Assembly: GCA_041678685.1 (NCBI GenBank)
Contig: JBAYNV010000061.1
Location: forward strand, 1 to 11,213
Direction of reading: 5' to 3'
DNA length: 11,213 nucleotides
From: DUPQ01 sp041678685
GTDB taxonomy: Bacteria > Bacillota > Clostridia > DUPQ01
Below, piece after piece: positions 1-6,266 of this stretch. A model generated the notes under the pieces. The model ran no database searches. It was given only the letters and a program-made list of their open reading frames with translations, and was not told the DNA's origin. Numbering within the stretch: position 1 is the first letter of the stretch; each line of letters begins with the position of its first letter. A program made the position numbers and the translations under genes.

Positions 1-51
1 GATTATCGTCTTCACAGGCGTTCTGTATAGTCTCTTAAGAGCATATCTCAT
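1..51 (-). CDS. FtsX/MacB-type ABC permease, unit B (5' end only)
   Basis: Only the first 17 codons are present; the gene runs off the left edge. The minus strand reads ATG at 51 and encodes MRYALKRLYRTPVKTII. This matches the first 17 residues of the complete permease at 1598-3565 at 14 positions, differing only at V4A, K7R and L16I. A GGAGGG ribosome binding site lies just upstream of the ATG, and the gene follows the 291-aa membrane protein by 20 bases, the same order as in unit A. It is therefore very likely a second copy of the permease. Whether it is full length, and whether an ABC ATPase follows it, cannot be seen here. Confidence 0.85.
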   Translation of the reverse strand, partial: MRYALKRLYRTPVKTII

Positions 52-71
52 TTGATCCCTCCATTCATCCT

Positions 72-947
72 CTATTGCTCTGTCATTGGGATATAGCAGA
101 AGTCATAATCCATATATATACAGTTCTGGCCTTCCTTCTTCATTTGTGAATCCGAGAAATAGTCGTTCATGAAGCTATATATTGATGACGTATCGGCTCC
201 CTCCGCGTAATATATACTGAGCGATGTTATGAGGCTGTCCAGGATCTCCTCTTCATATGCATAGAGTTCAGCATAACTGTACATGGAAGCATAAATTGTA
301 TCTTCCGGTTCGGCGATCTCAGTGTCGCCATCCTCAGTATCACTATCTTCAGGTTTGATATTATAGAAGCCTATTACTTTGAAATCTTTAAAGACAGGTC
401 TGGGTTCTTCATTAATCAACAATATGGTAATATTGTCTACCTTATATCCCCCGGAAATTCCATTTTTCATCCACTCTGGCAAGATGGCATATCCCTCCAC
501 ATCCCCATTATTTTTCTTCATAAGATATGACGAATCATACCCTTCGATGAAGGTCACTTTGCAATTACCCTTCCTCTCGATTGTCTTGATGCTGGTTATC
601 CCCTGTATGTACAGAAGCCTGTCGATAGACCCTGTGTGCCACGGCTCAGAATACCCCATTGTAATCTCATCAGGCCTTTTCGTTATGGTTGTCTGAGCCT
701 CTATATCCTCTGCATTATTAAGAAGGGTTTCCTGCTTATTCATCATGCTTCGTATGTATTCATACGGCATATCCAGACTTGCTCCTTCCGTTCCGTTTAT
801 GCTCTGTACAGGTATCTCACACAGTGTAGGTTCTTTGTCCTTGTTACCTAATAATATGAATAGAAGCACAGCTCCTGCAACTACGATGATACCGGCGATT
901 ATGAATACCACTATTCTTCCTTTAGCTTTCTTATTGTCTTTTTCCAT
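72..947 (-). CDS. Single-span membrane protein with MacB-like outer domain, unit B
   Basis: A 291-aa protein with a short basic N-terminus, one hydrophobic segment at about residues 11-34, and a long outer domain. I do not recognise a named family. The order of motifs follows the extracytoplasmic domain of FtsX/MacB permeases: VTFIEGYDSSYLMKK (131-145), an ILPEWMKNGI..GY segment (155-168), FKVIGFY (189-195), an acidic linker (199-215), TIYASMYSY (217-225) and a final SFMNDYF region, ending where a permease would enter its second membrane helix. It is a close paralogue of the protein at 3597-4469, roughly three quarters identical by eye. An AGAGAGG ribosome binding site precedes the ATG. The downstream permease gene starts 20 bases later, suggesting co-translation and a joint complex. 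The role is unknown; an accessory subunit of the permease is inferred. Confidence 0.8.
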   Translation of the reverse strand: MEKDNKKAKGRIVVFIIAGIIVVAGAVLLFILLGNKDKEPTLCEIPVQSINGTEGASLDMPYEYIRSMMNKQETLLNNAEDIEAQTTITKRPDEITMGYSEPWHTGSIDRLLYIQGITSIKTIERKGNCKVTFIEGYDSSYLMKKNNGDVEGYAILPEWMKNGISGGYKVDNITILLINEEPRPVFKDFKVIGFYNIKPEDSDTEDGDTEIAEPEDTIYASMYSYAELYAYEEEILDSLITSLSIYYAEGADTSSIYSFMNDYFSDSQMKKEGQNCIYMDYDFCYIPMTEQ

Positions 948-1037
948 TATTGTACCTCTCTAATATTTAATGAAATCAATGTGCGGATGACAGCTTCTTA
1001 CCGCTTTCTATTTATTTTCAATCTTAAATTTAATAAT

Positions 1038-1071
1038 ACGGCAGGGAGGCTGAACACAGTCAGCCTGCCGT
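1038..1071 (-). terminator. Hairpin downstream of the small secreted protein gene
   Basis: ACGGCA plus GGCTGA on one side pair with TCAGCC plus TGCCGT on the other, giving two 6-bp stem segments, a 4-base one-sided bulge and a 6-base loop. It lies 14 bases past the stop at 1085. On the minus strand it is followed by ATTATTAAATTT, a weak T-rich tail, so termination may be partial and allow read-through into unit B. On the plus strand no T run follows. Confidence 0.5.
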
Positions 1072-1084
1072 AACCGTTAATCAA

Positions 1085-1438
1085 TTAATATGGCAGATAA
1101 TAGATCTCACCATAACCACAAAGGGGACAATACCTTTCATATTCATACATTTGAATACTATCAATATATCCCAGGCAGTAAATCACAAAACTGTGATTTT
1201 CTGAATACCAGTGAGTACATGCTACCCAAGTATCATTACAAAACCTGCAATGTGCCGTATCTGTCTGCATTACATCATGCTCATATGCATTTAATTGTAT
1301 ATACTCAAAAGTTATTACCAACTCGTCCCAGTATTCATAAGAACATGAACATGCACTTGCATTGATGACCGACAAGCCCAGAAGCATAACTGTCACCAGA
1401 GCTATACATAAGCTCCTTTTTAGTGATTTTGTTTTCAT
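1085..1438 (-). CDS. Small secreted cysteine-rich protein
   Basis: A 117-aa protein with a clear Sec signal peptide: basic start (MKTKSLKRS), hydrophobic core at about residues 9-24, and an ASA-C junction near residue 29/30. The mature part is rich in Cys and aromatic residues: C30 and C32 (CxC), H63-C64-x2-C67, C74, C88, and C104-x2-C107 followed by GYG. Two CxxC knuckles spaced about 40 residues apart suggest a zinc-ribbon-like fold or disulfides. The ribosome binding site is GGAGGG, six bases before the ATG. It sits between two permease cassettes, so it may be a partner or substrate of the exporter, such as a secreted peptide or bacteriocin-like product. That is inference from position only. 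I recognise no specific family. Confidence 0.7.
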   Translation of the reverse strand: MKTKSLKRSLCIALVTVMLLGLSVINASACSCSYEYWDELVITFEYIQLNAYEHDVMQTDTAHCRFCNDTWVACTHWYSENHSFVIYCLGYIDSIQMYEYERYCPLCGYGEIYYLPY

Positions 1439-1574
1439 AAAGTTCCCTCCTTTCCTTATTATTTCTAGTACTTTGGATATCCATACGGATGTTCATCATC
1501 AGCTGGCCTGCTAATATTCCGTACATATATGCAAACTTAAACAGCAGAATCTTTAAGAGATATTTCAGAAACAT
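1335..1574 (-). CDS. Possible small membrane protein, doubtful
   Basis: A 79-codon frame begins 23 bases after the permease stop, with AGGAG nine bases upstream of its ATG. The first 30 residues (MFLKYLLKILLFKFAYMYGI and following) are hydrophobic and could form one membrane segment, followed by a basic stretch. Its 3' half runs through the start and signal-peptide region of the secreted protein gene in another frame, which argues against it being fully coding. It could be a genuine small gene, a gene remnant, or chance. It is listed because the ribosome binding site and spacing are suggestive. Confidence 0.22.
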   Translation of the reverse strand: MFLKYLLKILLFKFAYMYGILAGQLMMNIRMDIQSTRNNKERRELYENKITKKELMYSSGDSYASGLVGHQCKCMFMFL

Positions 1575-1597
1575 CGTTATATACTCCTATCAATACC

Positions 1598-3565
1598 TCA
1601 GCTCTTTTTCCCATTCTTCTTCCTCTTAAGCCCTTTCATCAGTTTAAGCACATCCTGTCCCGACTGGCTATACTCTATTACAGCAGCCATAAGCATCAGC
1701 ACTGCCGCCTGTATTATCACACTAAGCCATATCAAATACGGCGATCTTATCTCATCAGATTTTATCACATCATAAAAAGCTGTTGATGTGGACAGTCCTT
1801 CAAGGCTCAAGGCAATGGTCTGGTCTATCACCTTCCCGTACAGGATCACCCCTGCTGTAAGACCCACTGCAGAAGCTATCAGTATTATCAGCGATATTCC
1901 AGCCATCTCGCTCATAAACGCCCTTATCCTGCCTGACCCTAAAGAAAGCATAGTTGCGAGGCTCTTCCTGCTGCTTATCATATATATGCTTAAAAATACC
2001 GCAGCTATGCATACCCATGCAAGTATTGATATGAGCACTATGAATGAGGCTGTCTTCATATACCCATCCAGAATACCTGATATCTGGCTGTAATTCTGAT
2101 CAAAATAGTAGAACATGCCGCCATAGCCAAAAGCTGCCATCTCTTCCTCGAATTCCTCTGTCTTCCCGTTCTCTATTACCACCGAGAAGGAGCCGGGTAT
2201 GCTGGTCCTCTCCATATCGAATCGATGTATGGTTCCGTCTATGTTTCTTACCACTTCTGCTTCTACAGGCTTGGTATTGAAATCTCCTTCTATTGACTTC
2301 GAGGGGACAATCATGACATTGGAAGAAAGCAGGAGCTCCCCTCTTTCCCATGGTCCGGAGGACCTGTACGTACCGACGATCTCATACTCCACTTCGGTTA
2401 TGAAACCCTGCCCCTCATATCCGGAAGGCGAAAAGAAGTCTTCGGTGTCGTTCTCTCCATACGCAACACCGGCAGCTGTATCCCTGATGCTTTTTGTATC
2501 TATAATAAAATCGCTTTCATAAACTGAAAGCTTTATCTTGTCACCGATTTTCAAATCATTTGCATAAACGAACGAAGCATTAACCACGCAGACTTTAGCG
2601 CCTTGCTCATACTCATCCTTCCTTATAACCCTGCCTGTTAATACAAAGACATCACCTACATTGAAAGAGTAAATGCTGTACATATCGTCAGTGAGCAATA
2701 TCTCTGTAGAATGCTTTGTTATGTTACAGTTTTCCACTATCTCATTCCATCTTTCGTTCCCGGAATCTAAAAAGCTTTGCGCATCGGTCTGCAGGATGTG
2801 ACATGAAAGCATAGAGTCGTCCAGTATACGTTGCACTGTATCACGAACCGTATCAAGATTTTTTGACATTTCCTCTGTGCATGTAACATATTCACTCAAT
2901 TCGGAATAACTGCTCTTTTTATAATCGAGATACCCTATCCATCTTTCTTTTTCATAATCATAACCGCTGATATATGTATATATTATGTACTTTTCTCCCA
3001 CAGTGAAAGGGAAATTCAAGTCGCTTGTTAAATACTGACCCTGTATATCTATGTACTCAGTGTCCGAATAATTTGAATTTTCAACGAAATACGGCAATAT
3101 ATTCAGGTCATCCTTATCTATCTTTATAATCGCAGAATAATGGGAGTAAGGTGAATAACTTATGCTCTCACATACCCCCGTAACGATGGAATATGCATAT
3201 GGGTAAGAGCTATCGTAATTACCATGAATAATAAAGCTCGTTATATCCGGACTATATCCCATCAGATATTCCCTGCTATCTGCATATTTTGCATATTGTG
3301 AGTCTGCAGCGGCTTCTTTGACCTTGCTTAATGATTCATAATCATATTTCGGTTTTACTGAATTCTTTTGGATCTGCTCAGTGAACTCAAGCTCCCTTAA
3401 TATCCCGATCGTAGTGAATGCATCTTTCGAATGTTCTATACTGTCATACGAGTATTTCCACATGCCGGCACTTATGCATAAAGCACTCACTGATAAACCT
3501 AGAAGCAATATGAAGATCAGCGTTTTAACAGGAGTCCTGTACAATTTCTTCAGTACATATCTCAT
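1598..3565 (-). CDS. FtsX/MacB-type ABC transporter permease, unit A
   Basis: A 655-aa membrane protein with classic FtsX/MacB topology: a short N-terminal cytoplasmic helix, TM1 at about 15-36, a very large outer domain (about 37-503), then TM2 (505-530), TM3 (554-577) and TM4 (608-632) with a basic C-terminal tail. The stretch after TM2, SSRKSLATMLSLGSGRIRAF, matches the cytoplasmic loop in this family that contacts the ATPase. Within the outer domain, KVCVVNASFVYANDLKIGDK (324-343) and YEIVGTY (394-400) are typical of the MacB core domain. Such permeases are mechanotransmission parts of ABC systems for lipoproteins, peptides or antimicrobial resistance. The substrate is not determinable, and no ATPase gene is adjacent. 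A GGGAGG ribosome binding site precedes the ATG. The gene is 31 bases downstream of the 290-aa protein and probably co-transcribed. Confidence 0.88.
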   Translation of the reverse strand: MRYVLKKLYRTPVKTLIFILLLGLSVSALCISAGMWKYSYDSIEHSKDAFTTIGILRELEFTEQIQKNSVKPKYDYESLSKVKEAAADSQYAKYADSREYLMGYSPDITSFIIHGNYDSSYPYAYSIVTGVCESISYSPYSHYSAIIKIDKDDLNILPYFVENSNYSDTEYIDIQGQYLTSDLNFPFTVGEKYIIYTYISGYDYEKERWIGYLDYKKSSYSELSEYVTCTEEMSKNLDTVRDTVQRILDDSMLSCHILQTDAQSFLDSGNERWNEIVENCNITKHSTEILLTDDMYSIYSFNVGDVFVLTGRVIRKDEYEQGAKVCVVNASFVYANDLKIGDKIKLSVYESDFIIDTKSIRDTAAGVAYGENDTEDFFSPSGYEGQGFITEVEYEIVGTYRSSGPWERGELLLSSNVMIVPSKSIEGDFNTKPVEAEVVRNIDGTIHRFDMERTSIPGSFSVVIENGKTEEFEEEMAAFGYGGMFYYFDQNYSQISGILDGYMKTASFIVLISILAWVCIAAVFLSIYMISSRKSLATMLSLGSGRIRAFMSEMAGISLIILIASAVGLTAGVILYGKVIDQTIALSLEGLSTSTAFYDVIKSDEIRSPYLIWLSVIIQAAVLMLMAAVIEYSQSGQDVLKLMKGLKRKKNGKKS

Positions 3566-3596
3566 TAAGTTCCTCCCTGTCTAATTCTATGTATTC

Positions 3597-4469
3597 TTAT
3601 TCCGTCACTGATTTGTAATAATAATCATAATCCATATACACACAGTTCTGGCCTTCCTTCTTCATTTCAGTATCCGAGAAGTAGTCGTTCATGAAACTGT
3701 ATATAGATGACATGTCGGCTCCATCAACGTAATATATGCTAAGCGATGTTATGAGGCTGTCCAGGACCTCCTCTTCGTATGTATAATACAGATCCGCATA
3801 GCTGTACATGGAAGCATATATCGTGTCTTCAGGTTCGATGATCTCAGTCTCGGAGTTCTCCGTGTCGATATCTTCATTGTCGATTTTATAGAAGCCTATT
3901 ACTTTGAAATCCTGCGTGTAAATATTTGGCTCTTCATTTCTAAGCATTATGGTAATATTGTCTACCTTATATCCCGGGGAAATTCCGTTTTTCATCCACT
4001 CCGGCAAGATGGCATATCCCTTTACATCCCCGTCATTCTTCTTCATCAGATATGATGAATCATACCCTTCGATGAAGGTCACTGTGCAGTTACCCTTCCT
4101 CTCGATTGTCTTGATGCTGGTTATCCCCTGTACGTACAGAAGCCTGTCGATAGACCCTGTGTACCACGGCTTTGTATATGCAAGAACAATCTCGTCAGGT
4201 CTTTTCGCTATGATTGTCTGTGCCTCTATATCCTCTTCATTCTTAAGCAGGGACTCCTGCCTGTTCATCATGCTTCGTATGTATTCATACGGCATATCCA
4301 GGCTTGCTCCTTCCGTGACACTTATCCTCTGTACAGGTATCTCATGCAATGACGGCCCTTTATCCTTGTTACCTAATAATATGAATAGCAGCACTGCGGC
4401 TATCAATACTACGCCAGAGATAACGAATATAATCATTTTATCTTTATTTTTTTTCTTTCTAGTTTCCAT
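3597..4469 (-). CDS. Single-span membrane protein with MacB-like outer domain, unit A
   Basis: A 290-aa paralogue of the protein at 72-947. It has a Lys-rich N-terminus, one membrane segment at about residues 12-33, and the same outer-domain landmarks (VTFIEGYDSSYL, ILPEWMKNGIS, DFKVIGFY, an acidic linker, TIYASMYSY, FMNDYF). The most divergent parts between the copies are the membrane segment, the acidic linker and the extreme C-terminus; the central domain is nearly invariant. Both copies stop at the same place before any second membrane helix, so this is a stable gene form and not a broken permease. AAGGTG precedes the ATG. It is the first gene after the promoter at 4559-4586 and is followed closely by the permease. 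The function is unknown; an accessory or sensor subunit of that permease is inferred. Confidence 0.8.
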   Translation of the reverse strand: METRKKKNKDKMIIFVISGVVLIAAVLLFILLGNKDKGPSLHEIPVQRISVTEGASLDMPYEYIRSMMNRQESLLKNEEDIEAQTIIAKRPDEIVLAYTKPWYTGSIDRLLYVQGITSIKTIERKGNCTVTFIEGYDSSYLMKKNDGDVKGYAILPEWMKNGISPGYKVDNITIMLRNEEPNIYTQDFKVIGFYKIDNEDIDTENSETEIIEPEDTIYASMYSYADLYYTYEEEVLDSLITSLSIYYVDGADMSSIYSFMNDYFSDTEMKKEGQNCVYMDYDYYYKSVTE

Positions 4470-4558
4470 TATTACACCTTTTTAATATGAATGTATTCAA
4501 TATGTAGCCTTATAGCTTTGCTGCTTGAAAAATTTATATGGTTTGTTTTGATAAATTA

Positions 4559-4586
4559 ATGATATCTTATTTTTTTTATTTGTCAA
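4559..4586 (-). promoter_or_regulatory. Sigma-A promoter for the unit A membrane operon
   Basis: On the minus strand TTGACA (4586-4581) is a perfect -35 box, followed by a 16-base A-rich spacer and TATCAT (4564-4559) as a -10 box with one mismatch. Transcription would start near 4552, leaving a leader of about 80 bases before the ATG at 4469. The rest of the 4470-4723 gap is AT-rich and shows nothing else except the Rrf2 gene promoter. Confidence 0.6.
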
Positions 4587-4695
4587 TCTATAGCAGAAAA
4601 TTTCATTTTAGTTTCACAATTACATTACCTGTGCGACAAACAGCTCAAAAATGACACTAATAAGACAGTCCTTTTCTATATTCCTATCAAACCTA

Positions 4696-4704
4696 TGGTA
4701 TAAT
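4696..4704 (+). promoter_or_regulatory. Extended -10 promoter for the Rrf2 gene
   Basis: TGGTATAAT is an extended -10 element (TG-N-TATAAT) 20 bases before the ATG, with no convincing -35 box, as is usual for extended -10 promoters. The 8-mer TATGGTAT (4694-4701) overlaps it and recurs just upstream of the nagB promoter, so it could be an operator half site. Confidence 0.55.
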
Positions 4705-4723
4705 GCAGGTATCGGAGGCATGA

Positions 4724-5158
4724 ATGAAAATATCAACGAGAGGGCGTTATGCCTTACGTGTAATGATCGATCTTGCACAATGCGATAACAGTAAATACAT
4801 ATCTTTAAAGGAAATTTCAAAGAGGCAGGAGATCTCGATGAAATATCTTGAAATGATAGCAGCCGTATTGAACAAGGCAGGTTTTGTATTGAGCCTCAGG
4901 GGAAAAAGCGGAGGATATAAACTTGCAGGGAAACCGGATGAATACACTGTCGGTTCTATCCTGAGACTTACCGAAGGCAGCCTTGCACCAGTTGCATGTC
5001 TCGACTGTAAGATCAATATCTGCAAAAGAGCAGATAATTGCATCACATTGCCAATGTGGAAGGATCTTCATAAACTGGTAAATAATTATCTTGATGGGAT
5101 CACAATAACGGATCTCATAAACAACGATGCTGATTCCTCTAACGGCTGCAACATATAG
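4724..5158 (+). CDS. Rrf2-family transcriptional regulator
   Basis: A 144-aa winged-helix regulator. The N-terminus MKISTRGRYALRVMIDLAQ, the segment ISLKEISKRQEISMKYLEMI (26-45) and the wing LRGKSGGYKLA (58-68) are hallmarks of the Rrf2 family (IscR, NsrR, CymR and others). It carries C92, C95, C100 and C106 as CxxC-x4-C-x5-C in the region where IscR and NsrR bind an iron-sulfur cluster, so a redox, NO or Fe-S sensing role is likely but unproven. The GGAGG ribosome binding site ends five bases before the ATG, which supports this start. nagB follows 82 bases later with its own promoter. Whether the regulator controls nagB, itself or distant genes is not shown. The exact subfamily is uncertain. 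Confidence 0.9.
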   Translation: MKISTRGRYALRVMIDLAQCDNSKYISLKEISKRQEISMKYLEMIAAVLNKAGFVLSLRGKSGGYKLAGKPDEYTVGSILRLTEGSLAPVACLDCKINICKRADNCITLPMWKDLHKLVNNYLDGITITDLINNDADSSNGCNI

Positions 5159-5174
5159 CAAATTATGGTATTTC

Positions 5175-5203
5175 TTGATATTGGTGCGTATTTGCATTAA
5201 AAT
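5175..5203 (+). promoter_or_regulatory. Sigma-A promoter for nagB
   Basis: TTGATA (5175-5180), a 17-base spacer and TAAAAT (5198-5203) form a good promoter with one mismatch in each box. Transcription would start about 30 bases before the ATG. TATGGTAT at 5164-5171 lies just upstream of the -35 box and matches a sequence in the Rrf2 gene promoter. Confidence 0.6.
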
Positions 5204-5240
5204 CAGTATATACAATACAAATTCATAAAGGAGGTTCGCT

Positions 5241-6014
5241 ATGAAAATAGTTGTTAAAGAAAATTATGCGGATATGAGTAAGTTTGCGGCAAATATTATT
5301 GCTGACCTTGTAAGATCAAAACCCAACTGCGTTTTAGGATTTGCGACCGGTGCAACACCTATAGGGACATATCATGAACTTGCACGGATGTATAAGGAAG
5401 AAGGCCTGGATTTCTCCAAGGTCATATCATTTAATCTCGATGAATATCTCGGGATAGGGATGAATCTGAAAAAAACATATGATCTTGATCAGAGTTATCG
5501 CAGGTTCATGTATGAGGAACTGTTTAGCCATATAAATATCAAACTGGAAAATACGCATGTTCCTGACGGACTGGCAAAAGATCCTGATAAGTTCTGTCTG
5601 CAATATGAAGCTGCAATAAAGTCTGCCGGCGGGATCGATCTGCAGGTACTTGGGATCGGTGGAGACGGGCATTGGGCTTTCAATGAACCTGGAGCATCGT
5701 TCAAATCAAGAACGCATGTGGAAAGACTGACAAAGAAAACACTTGACGATAACTATGAAGCATTTTACAAAAAAGCCGGAGTCTCAGCGGAACAGATGCC
5801 GCATTTTGCTCTTACTATGGGTATCGGAACGATACTTGAAGCAAGAAGCCTTCTGATGCTTGTGAACGGTACCAGGAAAGCGGAAATAATCGCAAAAGCT
5901 CTTGAAGGGCCTGTAAATGCGAATGTTACAGCATCAGCCATACAGTTATATAAAGGCGACTCAACGATCGTGCTTGACCGTGAAGCTGCTGCAAAACTTA
6001 CCTATCTGGGTTAA
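5241..6014 (+). CDS. nagB: Glucosamine-6-phosphate deaminase
   Basis: A 257-aa cytosolic enzyme converting glucosamine 6-phosphate to fructose 6-phosphate and ammonia, feeding amino-sugar carbon into glycolysis. The phosphate-binding loop GFATGATPIGTYHEL (33-47) and the SFNLDEYLG motif (63-71) with the proton-abstracting Asp67 are present. So is GIGGDGHWAFNEPG (138-151) with Asp142, His144 and Glu149 corresponding to the catalytic triad of E. coli NagB. Trp145 replaces the commoner Ile, a conservative-site oddity. The length is slightly below the 266 aa of E. coli NagB and typical for Firmicutes, which often lack the C-terminal allosteric extension. AAAGGAGG lies six bases before the ATG. No nagA or transport gene is adjacent, so it appears monocistronic. 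Confidence 0.95.
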   Translation: MKIVVKENYADMSKFAANIIADLVRSKPNCVLGFATGATPIGTYHELARMYKEEGLDFSKVISFNLDEYLGIGMNLKKTYDLDQSYRRFMYEELFSHINIKLENTHVPDGLAKDPDKFCLQYEAAIKSAGGIDLQVLGIGGDGHWAFNEPGASFKSRTHVERLTKKTLDDNYEAFYKKAGVSAEQMPHFALTMGIGTILEARSLLMLVNGTRKAEIIAKALEGPVNANVTASAIQLYKGDSTIVLDREAAAKLTYLG

Positions 6015-6018
6015 TATG

Positions 6019-6047
6019 TTGACAAACATATATTTATGAAATATAAT
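6019..6047 (+). promoter_or_regulatory. Consensus sigma-A promoter for riboswitch and CDF exporter
   Basis: TTGACA (6019-6024), exactly 17 bases, then TATAAT (6042-6047): a perfect match to the consensus, starting five bases after the nagB stop. The predicted start near 6054 yields a leader of about 210 bases containing the riboswitch. Such a strong promoter suits a gene held off by premature termination. Confidence 0.85.
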
Positions 6048-6083
6048 CTGCGTCATATCTCTTTGCACTGCATGCAATCTACA

Positions 6084-6189
6084 GTACAAACTGAGCAGGC
6101 GATGGATCAGATCGAAATATTTGATTTGTGGGGCCGGGTCAAATTCTGACAACAAGTGATCTATAATCACATTTGTGGGACAGTAGTAT
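6084..6189 (+). promoter_or_regulatory. NiCo (czcD-type) riboswitch aptamer
   Basis: The conserved blocks of the NiCo riboswitch occur in order: ACTGAGCAGGCGATG (6090-6104), GGCCGGG (6132-6138), CAACA (6150-6154) and TGTGGGACAGT (6174-6184). Four helices can be drawn. P1 is GTAC..ACT (6084-6092) with AGT.GTAT (6182-6189). P2 is ATGGATCA (6102-6109) with TGATTTGT (6122-6129). P3 is GTCA/TGAC (6138-6150). P4 is ACAA-GTGAT (6152-6160) with ATCAC..TTGT (6166-6176). They form a four-way junction. This class binds Co(II) and Ni(II) cooperatively, and Fe(II) has also been argued. It typically precedes CDF or P-type metal exporters, as here. Recognition rests on remembered consensus and drawn pairing, not a covariance search. 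Confidence 0.9.
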
Positions 6190-6210
6190 ATTCCACAAGT
6201 GTGTTTTTTT
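6168..6210 (+). terminator. Riboswitch-controlled intrinsic terminator
   Basis: CACATTTGTGGGA (6168-6180) pairs with TTCCACAAGTGTG (6191-6203) over 13 positions, including two G-U pairs, around a 10-base loop, followed by seven T (6204-6210). The 5' arm contains the 3' strand of aptamer helix P4 and the conserved GGGA of the junction. Aptamer and terminator are therefore mutually exclusive, and metal binding should give read-through into the exporter gene. Confidence 0.9.
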
Positions 6211-6266
6211 ATACTTACATTGCATGAAAAAATGGGATATTAATATGTGAATTTGAGGTGATATAT

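Noticed and set aside
72..947. MacA/HlyD-type adaptor protein for the permease
   Set aside because: No coiled coil, lipoyl motif or adaptor barrel pattern is visible; the motif order resembles a permease outer domain instead.
379..963. Plus-strand open frames opposite the 291-aa membrane protein, and the similar 178-codon frame at 3949-4485
   Set aside because: They lie antisense to a conserved duplicated gene and resemble each other only because the real genes are paralogues.
4747..5215. Minus-strand open frames opposite the Rrf2 gene
   Set aside because: The plus strand encodes a clear Rrf2 protein with a ribosome binding site; the antisense frames have no recognisable domain.
6014..6031. 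Inverted repeat ATATGTT/AACATAT after the nagB stop as a terminator
   Set aside because: The stem is AT-only apart from one G-C pair and has no T run; the same bases form the -35 box of a consensus promoter.
6054..6210. Independent small RNA or 6S RNA ending at the strong terminator
   Set aside because: The conserved blocks match a NiCo riboswitch and a metal exporter gene follows directly. A short terminated transcript will exist, but as the OFF product of the switch.
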